Source of the DNA: JBBRYK01 sp038237665
GTDB lineage: Bacteria; Actinomycetota; Thermoleophilia; Gaiellales; Gaiellaceae
Reading direction: 5' to 3'
DNA: 64,000 nucleotides
Assembly: GCA_038237665.1 (NCBI GenBank)
Contig: JBBRYK010000004.1
Span: forward strand, 1 to 64,000
This document shows positions 16,001 to 23,762 of this stretch, piece after piece. The notes below the pieces were generated by a model. The model worked only from the letters and a program-made list of their open reading frames with translations, had not been told where the DNA came from and did no database searches. A program made the position numbers and the translations under genes. The stretch's first letter is position 1, and every line of letters begins with the position of its first letter.

Positions 16001-17962
16001 TCACCCGAGCGGCTCGGGCAGAGGCCGCGAGTGCACGACGACGAGCGACGTCGTCGGGCGGGTCAGGGCGACGTAGAGGCCTCGCAGGCCCTGCTCCTCC
16101 TCGGCGATCAGCGCCGGCTCGACGACGATCACGTGATCGAACTCGAGCCCTTTCGCGCCGCGCGGGGTCAGCACGGCGATCGCGTCGTCGAAGGCCGACC
16201 CGGACGGGAGCTCGCCCGCTGCGGCGACGATCGCCTCCGGCGCGATCACCGCGAGCAACCCGTCCTCCGCGCCCAGCCGGGCGGCTTCCTCGATCGCCGC
16301 GGCCAGGAGGTCGCCGGGCGCGACCTCGAGCAGCACGGGGTCGCGCGTTCCGACGCGGTAGGGAATCGGCGCCTCGACATCCGGGGCGATCACGCCGAGC
16401 AGCGGCAGCGCGAGCTCCATGATCTCGCGCGGAACGCGATAGGCGTACCGGAGGTCCTCCACGTCGGCATCCGCGCCACCCGGCAGAAACGGGAGAAGCT
16501 CGTCCCAGCGGCGATAGGCGACCGGCCCCGTCGCCTGCGCGATGTCGCCGAGGATCGTGATCGAGCCCGAGGGAGCGCGCCGGGCGATCATCCGCAGCTG
16601 CATCGGGGTCAGGTCCTGCGCCTCGTCGACGATCACGTGGCCGTACGACGGCGAGGCTCCCGAGATGAGCGCTCGAGCCTCGTCCAGGAGTGCCACGTCT
16701 CCCTCAGACCACACCCCGCGAGGGGGCCGGTCGCGAAGGAGCAGGGCCTGCTCGGCCTGGTCGAGGATGCCCTCGGCCGCCTCGGCCAGCCGGGATCGCT
16801 GCATCAGGAGCGACCGGACGAGGCGGTCGGGTGCCGGCAGCGGCCAAACGCGGTCGAGCCAGCGATTCAGGTAGCCGTTCGAGCGCAGCCCCTTCTCGAT
16901 GTCGCTGAAGTCCCGTAGCGCTGCGGCGCCGAGGCTTCGCCCGTAATGCTCGTAGAAGCGGCGCAGCACGTTCATCCGAAAGCGCTCGCGCGCTCGAGCC
17001 GAGGCCGCGAGCTCGTCACGCGCCGCCGCGATCAGCTCCGCGACCTCGCGCGCCCTGACCGTGACGAGCGCACCCTCGAACCTCGCGTAGAGATCCTCCG
17101 GGGCAGGTACCTGCCGGAGCTCGACGGCTCGGGCGATCACCTCGGCGAGCCGCGGGTCGCCCTTCAGCCGCGCAACGTCGAAGCGATCGGATCTCGTCGG
17201 GACGACGCCGTCGACGAGCTCGGAGACCGCACGCTGCTCGACCGCCTCCTCGCCCAGAGCCGGCAGGACATGCGACACGTACTGCATGAACGTCGGGTTC
17301 GGCCCGACCACGAGCACACCCGCGCGCCCCAGCCGTCGCCGGTGCGTGTAGAGGAGATAGGACGCGCGGTGGAGCCCGACCGCGGTCTTGCCGGTGCCCG
17401 GCCCGCCCTGGATCACGAGCACTCCCTCGAGCTCGCGGGTGACCAGCCGGTACTGGTCGGTCTGGATCGTCGCGACGATGTCGCGCATGTGGACGTCACG
17501 GCTCCGCTCCAGCTCCTCGAGCAGGAAGTCCCCGAGCGTGGCGCCCGACCCGGTTCCGTCGAGCGTCTCGTCACTGATGTCGAGCAGCCGGCGCCCCTGC
17601 GTTCGATAGCGGCGGCGAACGGTGACGAGTTGCGGATCGGATGGGGTCGCGGTGTAGAAGGGCCGCGCGGCGGGCGCCTGCCAGTTGATCACCAGCACCC
17701 GATCGTCGTCGTCGTGCACCCACCGGCGGCCGATGTAGAGCGGGGTGGCCGTCGTCTCGAGCGTCAGCCGACCGAAGCAGAGACCGCGTTCGGCGTCCTC
17801 GAACGTGCGCAGGCGGCGGGCGGTCCAGGCCTCGAGCGCCAGCGCCGCCACCTCGCTGATGGCCGCCTCGGAGGCACGGCCGACGAGTGCGCGCATGCGT
17901 TCGAGACACGCGTACGCGTTGTCCATGTAGGCCTGCTCGGCGGACAGCTCCGGATGCGCCAC
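16001..17962 (-). CDS. helD: HelD/HelR-type RNA polymerase-recycling motor ATPase
   Basis: 653 residues from a GTG with GGAG five bases upstream; longer in-frame extension would read through the upstream RNA element. The N-terminus (ELSAEQAYMDNAYACLERMR) is the helical hairpin that in HelD proteins enters the RNA polymerase secondary channel. UvrD-like motifs follow: Walker A GGPGTGKT (186-193), HVIVDEAQDLTPMQLRM, ILGDIAQATGP, YRVPREI and YVALTRPTTSLVVVH. In Gram-positives HelD removes stalled polymerase from DNA, and actinobacterial HelR gives rifamycin tolerance. It is the first gene of an operon with a small protein, dapB and a cyclase, and its transcript probably begins with the structured RNA at 17992-18093. 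Confidence 0.85.
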   Translation of the reverse strand: MAHPELSAEQAYMDNAYACLERMRALVGRASEAAISEVAALALEAWTARRLRTFEDAERGLCFGRLTLETTATPLYIGRRWVHDDDDRVLVINWQAPAARPFYTATPSDPQLVTVRRRYRTQGRRLLDISDETLDGTGSGATLGDFLLEELERSRDVHMRDIVATIQTDQYRLVTRELEGVLVIQGGPGTGKTAVGLHRASYLLYTHRRRLGRAGVLVVGPNPTFMQYVSHVLPALGEEAVEQRAVSELVDGVVPTRSDRFDVARLKGDPRLAEVIARAVELRQVPAPEDLYARFEGALVTVRAREVAELIAAARDELAASARARERFRMNVLRRFYEHYGRSLGAAALRDFSDIEKGLRSNGYLNRWLDRVWPLPAPDRLVRSLLMQRSRLAEAAEGILDQAEQALLLRDRPPRGVWSEGDVALLDEARALISGASPSYGHVIVDEAQDLTPMQLRMIARRAPSGSITILGDIAQATGPVAYRRWDELLPFLPGGADADVEDLRYAYRVPREIMELALPLLGVIAPDVEAPIPYRVGTRDPVLLEVAPGDLLAAAIEEAARLGAEDGLLAVIAPEAIVAAAGELPSGSAFDDAIAVLTPRGAKGLEFDHVIVVEPALIAEEEQGLRGLYVALTRPTTSLVVVHSRPLPEPLG

Positions 17963-17991
17963 GGCGGCTCCAAACTCGGGCACACAAAAGC

Positions 17992-18093
17992 GCCGAGCCG
18001 GTAGCGCTTTCGTCCACCACGCCGACCGGCTGTCGGCCCGAAGGCCTCTGGTCGCTCGGCGGGGCTTCAACCTACTTGCGCCCCGTGCTCGGC
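17992..18093 (-). ncRNA. Unrecognised structured small RNA, copy 2 (helD leader)
   Basis: 102 nt, 91% identical to copy 1. Proposed helices: GCCGAG/CUCGGC closing stem; CGGGGC/GCCCCG; CGCCGA/UCGGCG enclosing GGCC-UUCG-GGCC; and GGUGG/CUACC capped by GAAA. A promoter puts transcription start at or one base before the first G. The closing helix is followed by GCUUUUG, so the 3' end looks like an intrinsic terminator. The helD start codon is 30 nt further on. It could be a free small RNA or a termination-type regulatory leader. I cannot match it to a known riboswitch from memory. Confidence 0.6.
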
Positions 18094-18100
18094 GAGGAGC

Positions 18101-18130
18101 AACGTATCCGCTCGGGCCCGGTCGGTTCAA
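18101..18130 (-). promoter_or_regulatory. Promoter of small RNA copy 2 and helD
   Basis: TTGAAC, 18-bp spacer, TACGTT on the minus strand, then 7 nt to the first base of the RNA element. This is one of the best two-element promoters in the window. Confidence 0.6.
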
Positions 18131-18243
18131 GGCCTGCGGGAAAGAAAAAGCGCGCACTTTGCGGAGAGGAATGGTCCGATCCGCGTCGGCGATCGAGTCG
18201 AGCTGGTCGACGCGCCGGGCCGGGCCGGTGAGAAGATCGGAGC

Positions 18244-18663
18244 GTGATCGAGGAGCTGAGCCCGGCCGAGATCGACGCCTTCCTGCACGAGGAGGTCGTC
18301 GGCCGGATCGGCTGCCACGCGGACGGTCTGACCTATGTCGTTCCGGTCTACTTCGCCTACGACGGCGACGCCTTCTACGTCCAGTCGGCCGAGGGGCAGA
18401 AGATCGAGATGATGCGGGCCGCCTCCGATGTCTGCTTCGAGGTCGACCGCTACGAACCGGAAACGGGAAGCTGGCGGAGCGTGATCGCCTACGGCCGCTA
18501 CGAGGAGGTGGACGAGGAGGGAGCACAGCGGGTGCTCGCACTGCTCCGCGGTCGGCTCGCCTCGACCGGCAGAGAGCGGCGCCCGCCCGAGCCAGGGGCG
18601 CGCCGGCCTGTTGCGTTTGCGATCAGGATCGACCGACTCACCGGGCGCGCGGTCAGGCGGTAG
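18244..18663 (+). CDS. Pyridoxamine 5'-phosphate oxidase-like flavin/F420-binding protein
   Basis: 139 residues, split-barrel fold typical of the PNPOx-like family: IDAFLHEEVVGRIGCHADGLTYVVPVYFAYDGDAFYV, then a second strand set (SVIAYGRYEEV). Such small proteins bind FMN, heme or, in actinobacteria, coenzyme F420; F420 synthesis genes lie at 42.7-45.5 kb in this window, so F420 use is plausible but not shown. Start GTG; GGAG lies just upstream but close. Residues 100-139 are a basic, poorly conserved tail. Confidence 0.8.
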   Translation: MIEELSPAEIDAFLHEEVVGRIGCHADGLTYVVPVYFAYDGDAFYVQSAEGQKIEMMRAASDVCFEVDRYEPETGSWRSVIAYGRYEEVDEEGAQRVLALLRGRLASTGRERRPPEPGARRPVAFAIRIDRLTGRAVRR

Positions 18664-18745
18664 GCCGCGAGCGGCGCAGCCGGTCGGCCTGCTCGCGAAG
18701 CGCCTCGGCGGCGAGTGCGTAGTCCTCGGCCGTGATGTCGCGCAC
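18653..18745 (-). CDS. Possible 30-residue small protein
   Basis: A GTG-started frame reads VRDITAEDYALAAEALREQ and ends RLRRSRPTA, with good codon bias and an amphipathic helix. It overlaps the 3' end of the flavin-fold gene by 11 bp. No ribosome binding site is clear, and upstream in-frame sequence (RRRALYRARV) extends the similar character. Too short to be sure that it is a gene. Confidence 0.25.
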   Translation of the reverse strand: MRDITAEDYALAAEALREQADRLRRSRPTA

Positions 18746-18851
18746 GCGCGCACGATAGAGCGCCCGACGGCGCTCACGACGCGCGGCTCCGGCCGGCTCT
18801 CACGCGTCGCCAAGCGGCTAACGTCTCGCGCAAATCGGCGTCTACCCTCGT

Positions 18852-19868
18852 ATGCGGCGCCTTGCGCCACTTGCCCTCGTGGCGCTCGCGGTCGCGGCCT
18901 GCGGCGGGACCTCGGCGACGCCGACGGTTGGAACCGAGCCGACTCCGACGGCGACCGTTGCGCCGCCCCCTCCCGCTCCGCCTCCGCCGGCCACACAGCC
19001 GCCTCCTCCGCCCGCTCCGCCCCCGCCGGCCACGAACGGCGGCCTCTTCCGCTACGACCGCTCCCGTCCGCTCGGCTTCCTCGACGCCGGCGCGGTGAAC
19101 CCGACCTACCCGATTCGCGTCCACGATGTCTCCTTCGAGAGCCCGAAGGGCGGCCGCACGACCGCCTATCTCGTCCTCCCGCCGGTCAAGGGCCGCAAGC
19201 CGGCCGTGATCTACATGCACGGGTCCGGCGGCAACCGGACGCAATTCCTCGCCCCGGCCGGGTGGATGGCCTCCCGGGGCGTCGTCGCGCTCACACTGGA
19301 CTCGCCCGAGGCGCGCGCGCCGCAGCAGATCAAGTCAGGCCTCGCAGGAATGCGCCAGCAGCGTGCGCTGACGGTGCAGGCGATCGTCGAGCTTCGCCGG
19401 GCGGTCGATCTCCTCCAGTCGCGCTCCGACGTCGACCCGAACCGGATCGCCTTCGTCGGCTGGAGCTACGGAGCGCGCATCGGCGCGCTCTTGGCCGGCG
19501 TCGAGCACCGGATCAGGTCGTTCGACCTCTACTCCGGAGGCGCCGTCCCGCCCGACGAGTACGCACGCATCGCGCCGAAGAATCTCCGGGCGCCGATCGC
19601 GGCGATCCTGACGACGATCGATCCGCTCCGCTACGTCGCCAAGGCAGCGCCGTCGGCCTTGCTCTTCCAGGACGGAACGAAGGACAAGACCGTGCCCCAC
19701 AGGGCACTCGTGGGGCTCTTCGCCGCCGCAAGCAAGCCGAAGAGCATTCGCTGGTACAACGCGGATCACGAGCCGACCGGGCAGGAGTACATCGACGGGA
19801 TGGCGTGGCTCTCACAACGCCTGGGCCTGCACGGCGTCGTCGTGAAGGGCGTTCGCTCCGGTCCTTAG
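18852..19868 (+). CDS. Secreted lipoprotein alpha/beta hydrolase (dienelactone hydrolase-like)
   Basis: 338 residues. Signal peptide with lipobox AVAAC (Cys at 17), then a Pro/Thr/Ala linker (residues 20-62, runs of PPP) that would span the envelope, then an alpha/beta hydrolase: oxyanion region MHGSGGNRTQF, nucleophile elbow GWSYGA, acid in LFQDGTKDKTV and histidine in YNADHEPTG. Triad complete. The architecture fits a cell-surface esterase or peptidase-type hydrolase. TACCCT lies three bases before the ATG. It is convergent with the DUF6259-like gene (4-bp overlap). Confidence 0.82.
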   Translation: MRRLAPLALVALAVAACGGTSATPTVGTEPTPTATVAPPPPAPPPPATQPPPPPAPPPPATNGGLFRYDRSRPLGFLDAGAVNPTYPIRVHDVSFESPKGGRTTAYLVLPPVKGRKPAVIYMHGSGGNRTQFLAPAGWMASRGVVALTLDSPEARAPQQIKSGLAGMRQQRALTVQAIVELRRAVDLLQSRSDVDPNRIAFVGWSYGARIGALLAGVEHRIRSFDLYSGGAVPPDEYARIAPKNLRAPIAAILTTIDPLRYVAKAAPSALLFQDGTKDKTVPHRALVGLFAAASKPKSIRWYNADHEPTGQEYIDGMAWLSQRLGLHGVVVKGVRSGP

Positions 19869-22129
19869 CCGAGGCGGTAGTACGCGACGCGTTGTCCGGC
19901 GACAGCGCGGCGATACTCCAGGACGGCAAGGTTCTGTGCGCGCGCCACGGGGACATCGCCGAGCGGCAGGCCCTCGGCCGAGTAGGCGGTAGCAAATCGA
20001 GCCTGGGAATCGACGGCGACCGGAGTGTCGTCTCCGAGCGGCTGCCGGACGGTCACGCCTGAGGCCGCCGCCTCGACGATCAGGTAGTGGTCGCCCGGCG
20101 TCAGGGCGCTGCCGCCGAACGTGCCGCCGAAGACTCCGGCCACGAATCCCGGCGCGCGCGCCAGGAAACCGCCCCGAGCGACCCCGTAGCCGTCGATTGC
20201 ATCGATTCTTCCCGTCCAGTTGGCGCGCACCTCGAGATCGCCGAACCTGCTCACGGCTATCCCGGGCACGGGTTCCTCATAGGAGCCGAGCGGTTTCCCG
20301 GCCGAGCGAAGGCCCAACGCGCGCTGGAAGTCGCCGGCGACCTGGAGCCACGGGCTGTCGATCGAGCCGGTCAGGCCGTTCCAGTTGTACGAAAGCTGGA
20401 AACCGAAGACCGCGTTCCACGTCAGGGCCCCCAGGTCCTCGGTCATCGTGCCTTCGTAGAGGTCGTGCTGGTAGAGCAGCACCTTGTCGTGGAGGAGCCA
20501 GTCGGCGAGTGGGTACGGCTCCCAGTTCCCGGCGCCCCACGACCTGTCCGGTGTGCTCGTCTCGCGGTCCATGAGCAACAGGCCGCCGTGGAAGCCCGCG
20601 AACACGGAGGCGAGCCGGTCCCAGCCGTCCTCGACCATCAAGCAGCGGTCGAGATAGGGCGCCGTGGCGGCGATCCATCCGTCGTCGTAGGCAAGGGGGT
20701 TCGGGGCCGCCGGGTTGTAGTCACGTACCCACGGGCGGGCGCCGATCTGGTCGAAGAAGACGCAGTCGGCAGGCACGTCGCTTCGCCACTCGTTCATCAT
20801 CGTCGCGAGCCGCTGACGGACGAACGGCGCGAACGGCGACATGACGTAGCCCGAGTGGCCGCCGTAGTCCTCGCGGAGCGGCCGTCCGGTTTCGTCCTGC
20901 GCGGCGATCCCGGCGAGGGTCAGCGGCGGCGGCAACGCCTGGAGCGTCGGCGACTCGCTGTCCCACCAGCTGATGTTGGCGTAGGGCATGACGAGCTGGC
21001 CGTGGGCGTGGGCGGACCCGACGGCGGCCCGGAAGTCGGCGGTCGAGCCGAACTTCGGGTCGGGCGGGAGGAAGTCCGGATCGTTCTCGTCGTGGCCGCC
21101 CGGCTGGTAGGCGACGGGATGAATCAGTGCGGGCGAGGGTAGGCGCGCGAGGTAGGAGTCCCACGCTACGAACGGGGGCAGGCCCTTGACGAGATCCGCC
21201 TTGATCAGCGGCGCGCGGACCAGCGTCGGCAGCTGCGGTCCGACCTTTGCCGCCAGGGCCGGGTAGCGGTCGATCCCGTTGTCCGTCCGGTAGGCGAGCA
21301 CCGACTCGCGCGCGCCGTCCCCGACGCGCAGCCGGACGAGAGGGCTCTTCCACTTCTGGCCGGCACCGAGCCAGGTCTGAAACGCGTGCACGACGCAGAA
21401 AGAGCCGCCCGAGCAGATGCCTCCGTCGGTGTGGACGAAGCCGAGCGTGACCGGTGCGATCGGTGCCGGGGCGGGATTCGCCGAGTACAGCGCGAGGCTC
21501 GAGTCGCCGAGGTCGAGGGCGAGGTAGTCCGAAAAGGCCCAGCGCGAGGGATACGTGAGGACATTGCTCCCAACCCGCGAGAAGAAGGCCGGGCGGAAGC
21601 GCACGCCGGGCAGGAAATTGGGCGCGTAGCCCGCCCGGATCGAGGCAACGTCCTCTCTCAGGTCGGCGGGGAAGAGGACGTTCTCGATGCGCCCGCCGCG
21701 CCTGCTCTCGAGCTCGAGCTGCAGGTCGAGCGAGGTGGGCCGGCCCATGATCGTCGCCACGGCGTCGAGCTCGGCGCCCTTGTACGTGAGCGTCAGCGTC
21801 GCAGCGGCCGCGTTCCAGGCGTACGCGACCTGGTACGAGCACCCGCCGAGGTAGGGCCCGCCGCCCGCGGCCCGAGCAGCCCAGAGGCAGCCTCCCTGGC
21901 CGCCGATCAGGGGCGTGCCGGAGACGCGATCGACGAGCTTGAGGATCTCGCCCGTGCGTTTCGTCAGCGTCAGGCGGTAGCGATCGGTCGAGACGACGAG
22001 CGCGTCCTTGCCGGTGGCGTCGAAGGCCGCGCCGGAGGACTCCTGTTCGAGCATGGGCCTGGGCGCCGCGGGTGCGGCGAGCAGCGCTGCCGCGCACGTC
22101 GCGGCGAGGATGACGAGCGAACCCCTGAT
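19865..22129 (-). CDS. Secreted DUF6259-type glycoside hydrolase-like protein, apparent ATC start
   Basis: About 754 residues if started at the ATC at 22129; the first ATG (22054) would cut off most of a good signal peptide (RGSLVILAATCAAALLAA, then PAAPRP). The ATC sits exactly six bases after a TAGGAT box, the spacing used by leaderless genes in this window. The mature protein has an N-terminal beta-sandwich (residues 40-270) and a barrel-like middle (FVAWDSYLARLP; PYANISWWDSESP; CVFFDQIGARPWV) as in DUF6259/GH-like proteins; VFFDQIG contains a plausible catalytic acid. It probably acts on an external polysaccharide. Its upstream neighbour ends 9 bp before. Confidence 0.7.
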   Translation of the reverse strand: MRGSLVILAATCAAALLAAPAAPRPMLEQESSGAAFDATGKDALVVSTDRYRLTLTKRTGEILKLVDRVSGTPLIGGQGGCLWAARAAGGGPYLGGCSYQVAYAWNAAAATLTLTYKGAELDAVATIMGRPTSLDLQLELESRRGGRIENVLFPADLREDVASIRAGYAPNFLPGVRFRPAFFSRVGSNVLTYPSRWAFSDYLALDLGDSSLALYSANPAPAPIAPVTLGFVHTDGGICSGGSFCVVHAFQTWLGAGQKWKSPLVRLRVGDGARESVLAYRTDNGIDRYPALAAKVGPQLPTLVRAPLIKADLVKGLPPFVAWDSYLARLPSPALIHPVAYQPGGHDENDPDFLPPDPKFGSTADFRAAVGSAHAHGQLVMPYANISWWDSESPTLQALPPPLTLAGIAAQDETGRPLREDYGGHSGYVMSPFAPFVRQRLATMMNEWRSDVPADCVFFDQIGARPWVRDYNPAAPNPLAYDDGWIAATAPYLDRCLMVEDGWDRLASVFAGFHGGLLLMDRETSTPDRSWGAGNWEPYPLADWLLHDKVLLYQHDLYEGTMTEDLGALTWNAVFGFQLSYNWNGLTGSIDSPWLQVAGDFQRALGLRSAGKPLGSYEEPVPGIAVSRFGDLEVRANWTGRIDAIDGYGVARGGFLARAPGFVAGVFGGTFGGSALTPGDHYLIVEAAASGVTVRQPLGDDTPVAVDSQARFATAYSAEGLPLGDVPVARAQNLAVLEYRRAVAGQRVAYYRLG

Positions 22130-22135
22130 GCGCGG

Positions 22136-22141
22136 ATCCTA
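22136..22141 (-). promoter_or_regulatory. -10 box for the DUF6259-like gene
   Basis: TAGGAT, six bases before the proposed ATC start. Its TAG is the stop codon of the upstream oxygenase gene. Confidence 0.45.
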
Positions 22142-22924
22142 GGCCGTGCGGCCGTAGTACATCTGCTGCGCCATGGCGCTCAGCTTGTGGCCCGGCTCGC
22201 GCGCATAGGTCAGCACGGAGTTCATCCTCGGGGTCGTGCCCTCGACCGGCGGCACGCGGTGCAACGAGTAGCGACCGCGGAAGAAGCCGAGGGAGCCCGG
22301 CTCGCTGACGAGGGGCTTCACGCGGTCGCTCCGGCCGAGGAGTACCTCCCGGACGGCGTCGTAGCGCTCGTCCTCGGGGGTGCGAACCATCGGCGCGTAC
22401 TCGAAGTCGCCGCCGCGCTCGGCCCGCTGGATCATCAGCGTGACCGAGAACTCGCTCTGGTCGAAGTGCCACCCGAGCTCGTCGCCGGCCTCGTAGACGG
22501 TCATGTTGCAGCCGTCGAGCGGGTCGTCGCTGCGATACAGGCGCTCTTCCCCGAGGACGGCGGCGCAGAACCGCGTGACCTCCTCGGATTCGTAGACCCG
22601 GCGGGCACCGAAGTCGGCGGGGAGAAGATCCATCGCCACCGCCTTCTGCGCCGAGCGGACGAGAATCCGGCGCGGGTCGTCCTCGGGCAGCGACTCGTCG
22701 ACGTCCGTGAAATAGGCGTTGTGCCTCGCGTCGTTCGCGTGCCCCACGCCGGCGAGCTCGTTCGCCTGCTCGACCATCTTCTCGAGGGCCGCGGGCAAGA
22801 GGAAGCCGTCGAGCTTGACCGCTCCGTCGTCGCGGAGCTGCAAGTAACACTGTGTCACGAACTCCGATTCGGGCTCGTGGATCGGGTAGCGGTCGAGGTC
22901 GACGAGATCAGCGATCTGGCTCAT
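22139..22924 (-). CDS. 2-oxoglutarate/Fe(II)-dependent oxygenase
   Basis: 261 residues. The double-stranded beta-helix core carries the iron ligands WHFDQSE (H and D) and the distal histidine in YSLHRVPP, followed by TTPRMNSVLTYA whose arginine would hold 2-oxoglutarate; all needed residues are present. It resembles the family of small-molecule or amino-acid oxygenases, substrate unknown. The start is leaderless: TATAGT, six bases, ATG. The segment EFVTQCYLQ near residue 25 is encoded by a copy of the dispersed palindrome. Confidence 0.83.
   Translation of the reverse strand: MSQIADLVDLDRYPIHEPESEFVTQCYLQLRDDGAVKLDGFLLPAALEKMVEQANELAGVGHANDARHNAYFTDVDESLPEDDPRRILVRSAQKAVAMDLLPADFGARRVYESEEVTRFCAAVLGEERLYRSDDPLDGCNMTVYEAGDELGWHFDQSEFSVTLMIQRAERGGDFEYAPMVRTPEDERYDAVREVLLGRSDRVKPLVSEPGSLGFFRGRYSLHRVPPVEGTTPRMNSVLTYAREPGHKLSAMAQQMYYGRTA
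22842..22860. repeat. Dispersed palindrome, copy a
   Basis: The coding strand reads GTGACACAGTGTTAC, one mismatch from GTAACAC-W-GTGTTAC, inside the oxygenase gene, where it encodes VTQCY. One of five copies in the window. Confidence 0.75.
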
Positions 22925-22930
22925 GGCACG

Positions 22931-22940
22931 ACTATACGAT
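22931..22940. promoter_or_regulatory. Overlapping divergent -10 boxes
   Basis: TATAGT (minus strand, 22936-22931) and TACGAT (plus strand, 22935-22940) share two base pairs. Each is followed by exactly six bases and an ATG (22924 minus, 22947 plus). RNA polymerase can serve only one direction at a time. Confidence 0.6.
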
Positions 22941-22946
22941 CGCGGG

Positions 22947-23753
22947 ATGGCTTCGATCACGGCCGAGCACGTCGAGGCGTTCCGCCGCGACGGTGCGGTC
23001 TGCGTCCGCGGCGCCTTCTCGGCCGGGAAGATCGAGCTCGTGGAGCGGGGAATCGAGCGGAACCTGGCCGAGCCGAGCGAGCGCGCCCTCGTCGCCAGCC
23101 GGCCGGACGACCCCGGCCGCTTCTTCGAGGATTTCTGCAACTGGCAGCGGATCCCGGAGTACGAGGAGTTCGTCCGGCGCTCGCCGGCGGCGGCGATCGC
23201 CGGCCGGCTGATGGGCAGCGAGCAGGTGCGGCTGTACCACGACCATCTGCTCGTCAAGGAGGCGGGGACGCAGCAGCGGACGCCGTGGCACCAGGACCAG
23301 CCGTACTACAACGTCGAGGGACGCCAGACGTGCAGCGCGTGGCTGCCGGTCGACCCCGTGCCCCGTGAGGCAACGGTCGAGTTCATCGCTGGCTCGCATC
23401 TCGGGCCGTGGCTGATGCCGCGGACGTTCATGGCCGGCGAGGCGAAGTGGTTCCCCGAAGGAACGCTCGAGGAGCTGCCCGACATCGACGGCCGGCGCGA
23501 CGAATTCACCGTGCTCGGCTGGGCGCTGGAGCCGGGCGACGCCGTCTTCTTCCACATGCTCACCCTGCACGCGGCCGCCGGCGTTTCCGGGCGGCGGCGG
23601 GCGTTCTCGGTGCGCTTCCTGGGTGACGACGTCGTCCACACGCCGCGCCGCTGGAAGACGTCGCCGGAGTTTCCCGGACTCGTGGAGGAGCTTCCGGCAG
23701 GGTCGCCGATGGAGCACCCGCTCTTCCCCGTGGTCTGGTCTTCGAAGCCTTAG
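22947..23753 (+). CDS. Phytanoyl-CoA dioxygenase (PhyH) family protein
   Basis: 268 residues. 2-oxoglutarate/Fe(II) oxygenase fold: HDHLLVKEAG, iron motif TPWHQDQPYYN, then ATVEFIAGSHL and distal histidine LTLHAAAGVSGRRRAFSVRF, whose arginine fits 2-oxoglutarate binding. The ATG at 22947 is preferred to 22923 because a TACGAT box lies six bases before it and the earlier ATG would overlap the divergent gene's start. The substrate is unknown. Together with the divergent oxygenase it forms a pair of unrelated 2-oxoglutarate enzymes on one promoter. Confidence 0.83.
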   Translation: MASITAEHVEAFRRDGAVCVRGAFSAGKIELVERGIERNLAEPSERALVASRPDDPGRFFEDFCNWQRIPEYEEFVRRSPAAAIAGRLMGSEQVRLYHDHLLVKEAGTQQRTPWHQDQPYYNVEGRQTCSAWLPVDPVPREATVEFIAGSHLGPWLMPRTFMAGEAKWFPEGTLEELPDIDGRRDEFTVLGWALEPGDAVFFHMLTLHAAAGVSGRRRAFSVRFLGDDVVHTPRRWKTSPEFPGLVEELPAGSPMEHPLFPVVWSSKP

Positions 23754-23756
23754 AGT
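23751..23756 (+). promoter_or_regulatory. -10 box, leaderless promoter of the phosphoribosyltransferase gene
   Basis: TAGAGT, six bases, GTG (23763). The TAG is the PhyH stop codon. Confidence 0.55.
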
Positions 23757-23762
23757 CTCCGC

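Noticed and set aside
13200..18093. The RNA copies as a known c-di-GMP, SAM, TPP, cobalamin or FMN riboswitch, or 6S, SRP or RNase P RNA
   Set aside because: None of the conserved cores I know for these classes is present in either strand; the size also differs for 6S and RNase P.
18060..18093. Rifampicin-associated element upstream of helD
   Set aside because: GGGGC...GCCCC is present, but the inner bases and spacing do not match the 19-bp repeat as I know it.
17963..18541. N-terminal extension of HelD
   Set aside because: It would translate the structured RNA and the antisense of another gene; HelD similarity begins after 17962.
16001..22850. Long open frames antisense to helD, the DUF6259 gene and others
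   Set aside because: High-GC shadow frames rich in Arg, Ala, Gly and Pro without recognisable domains.
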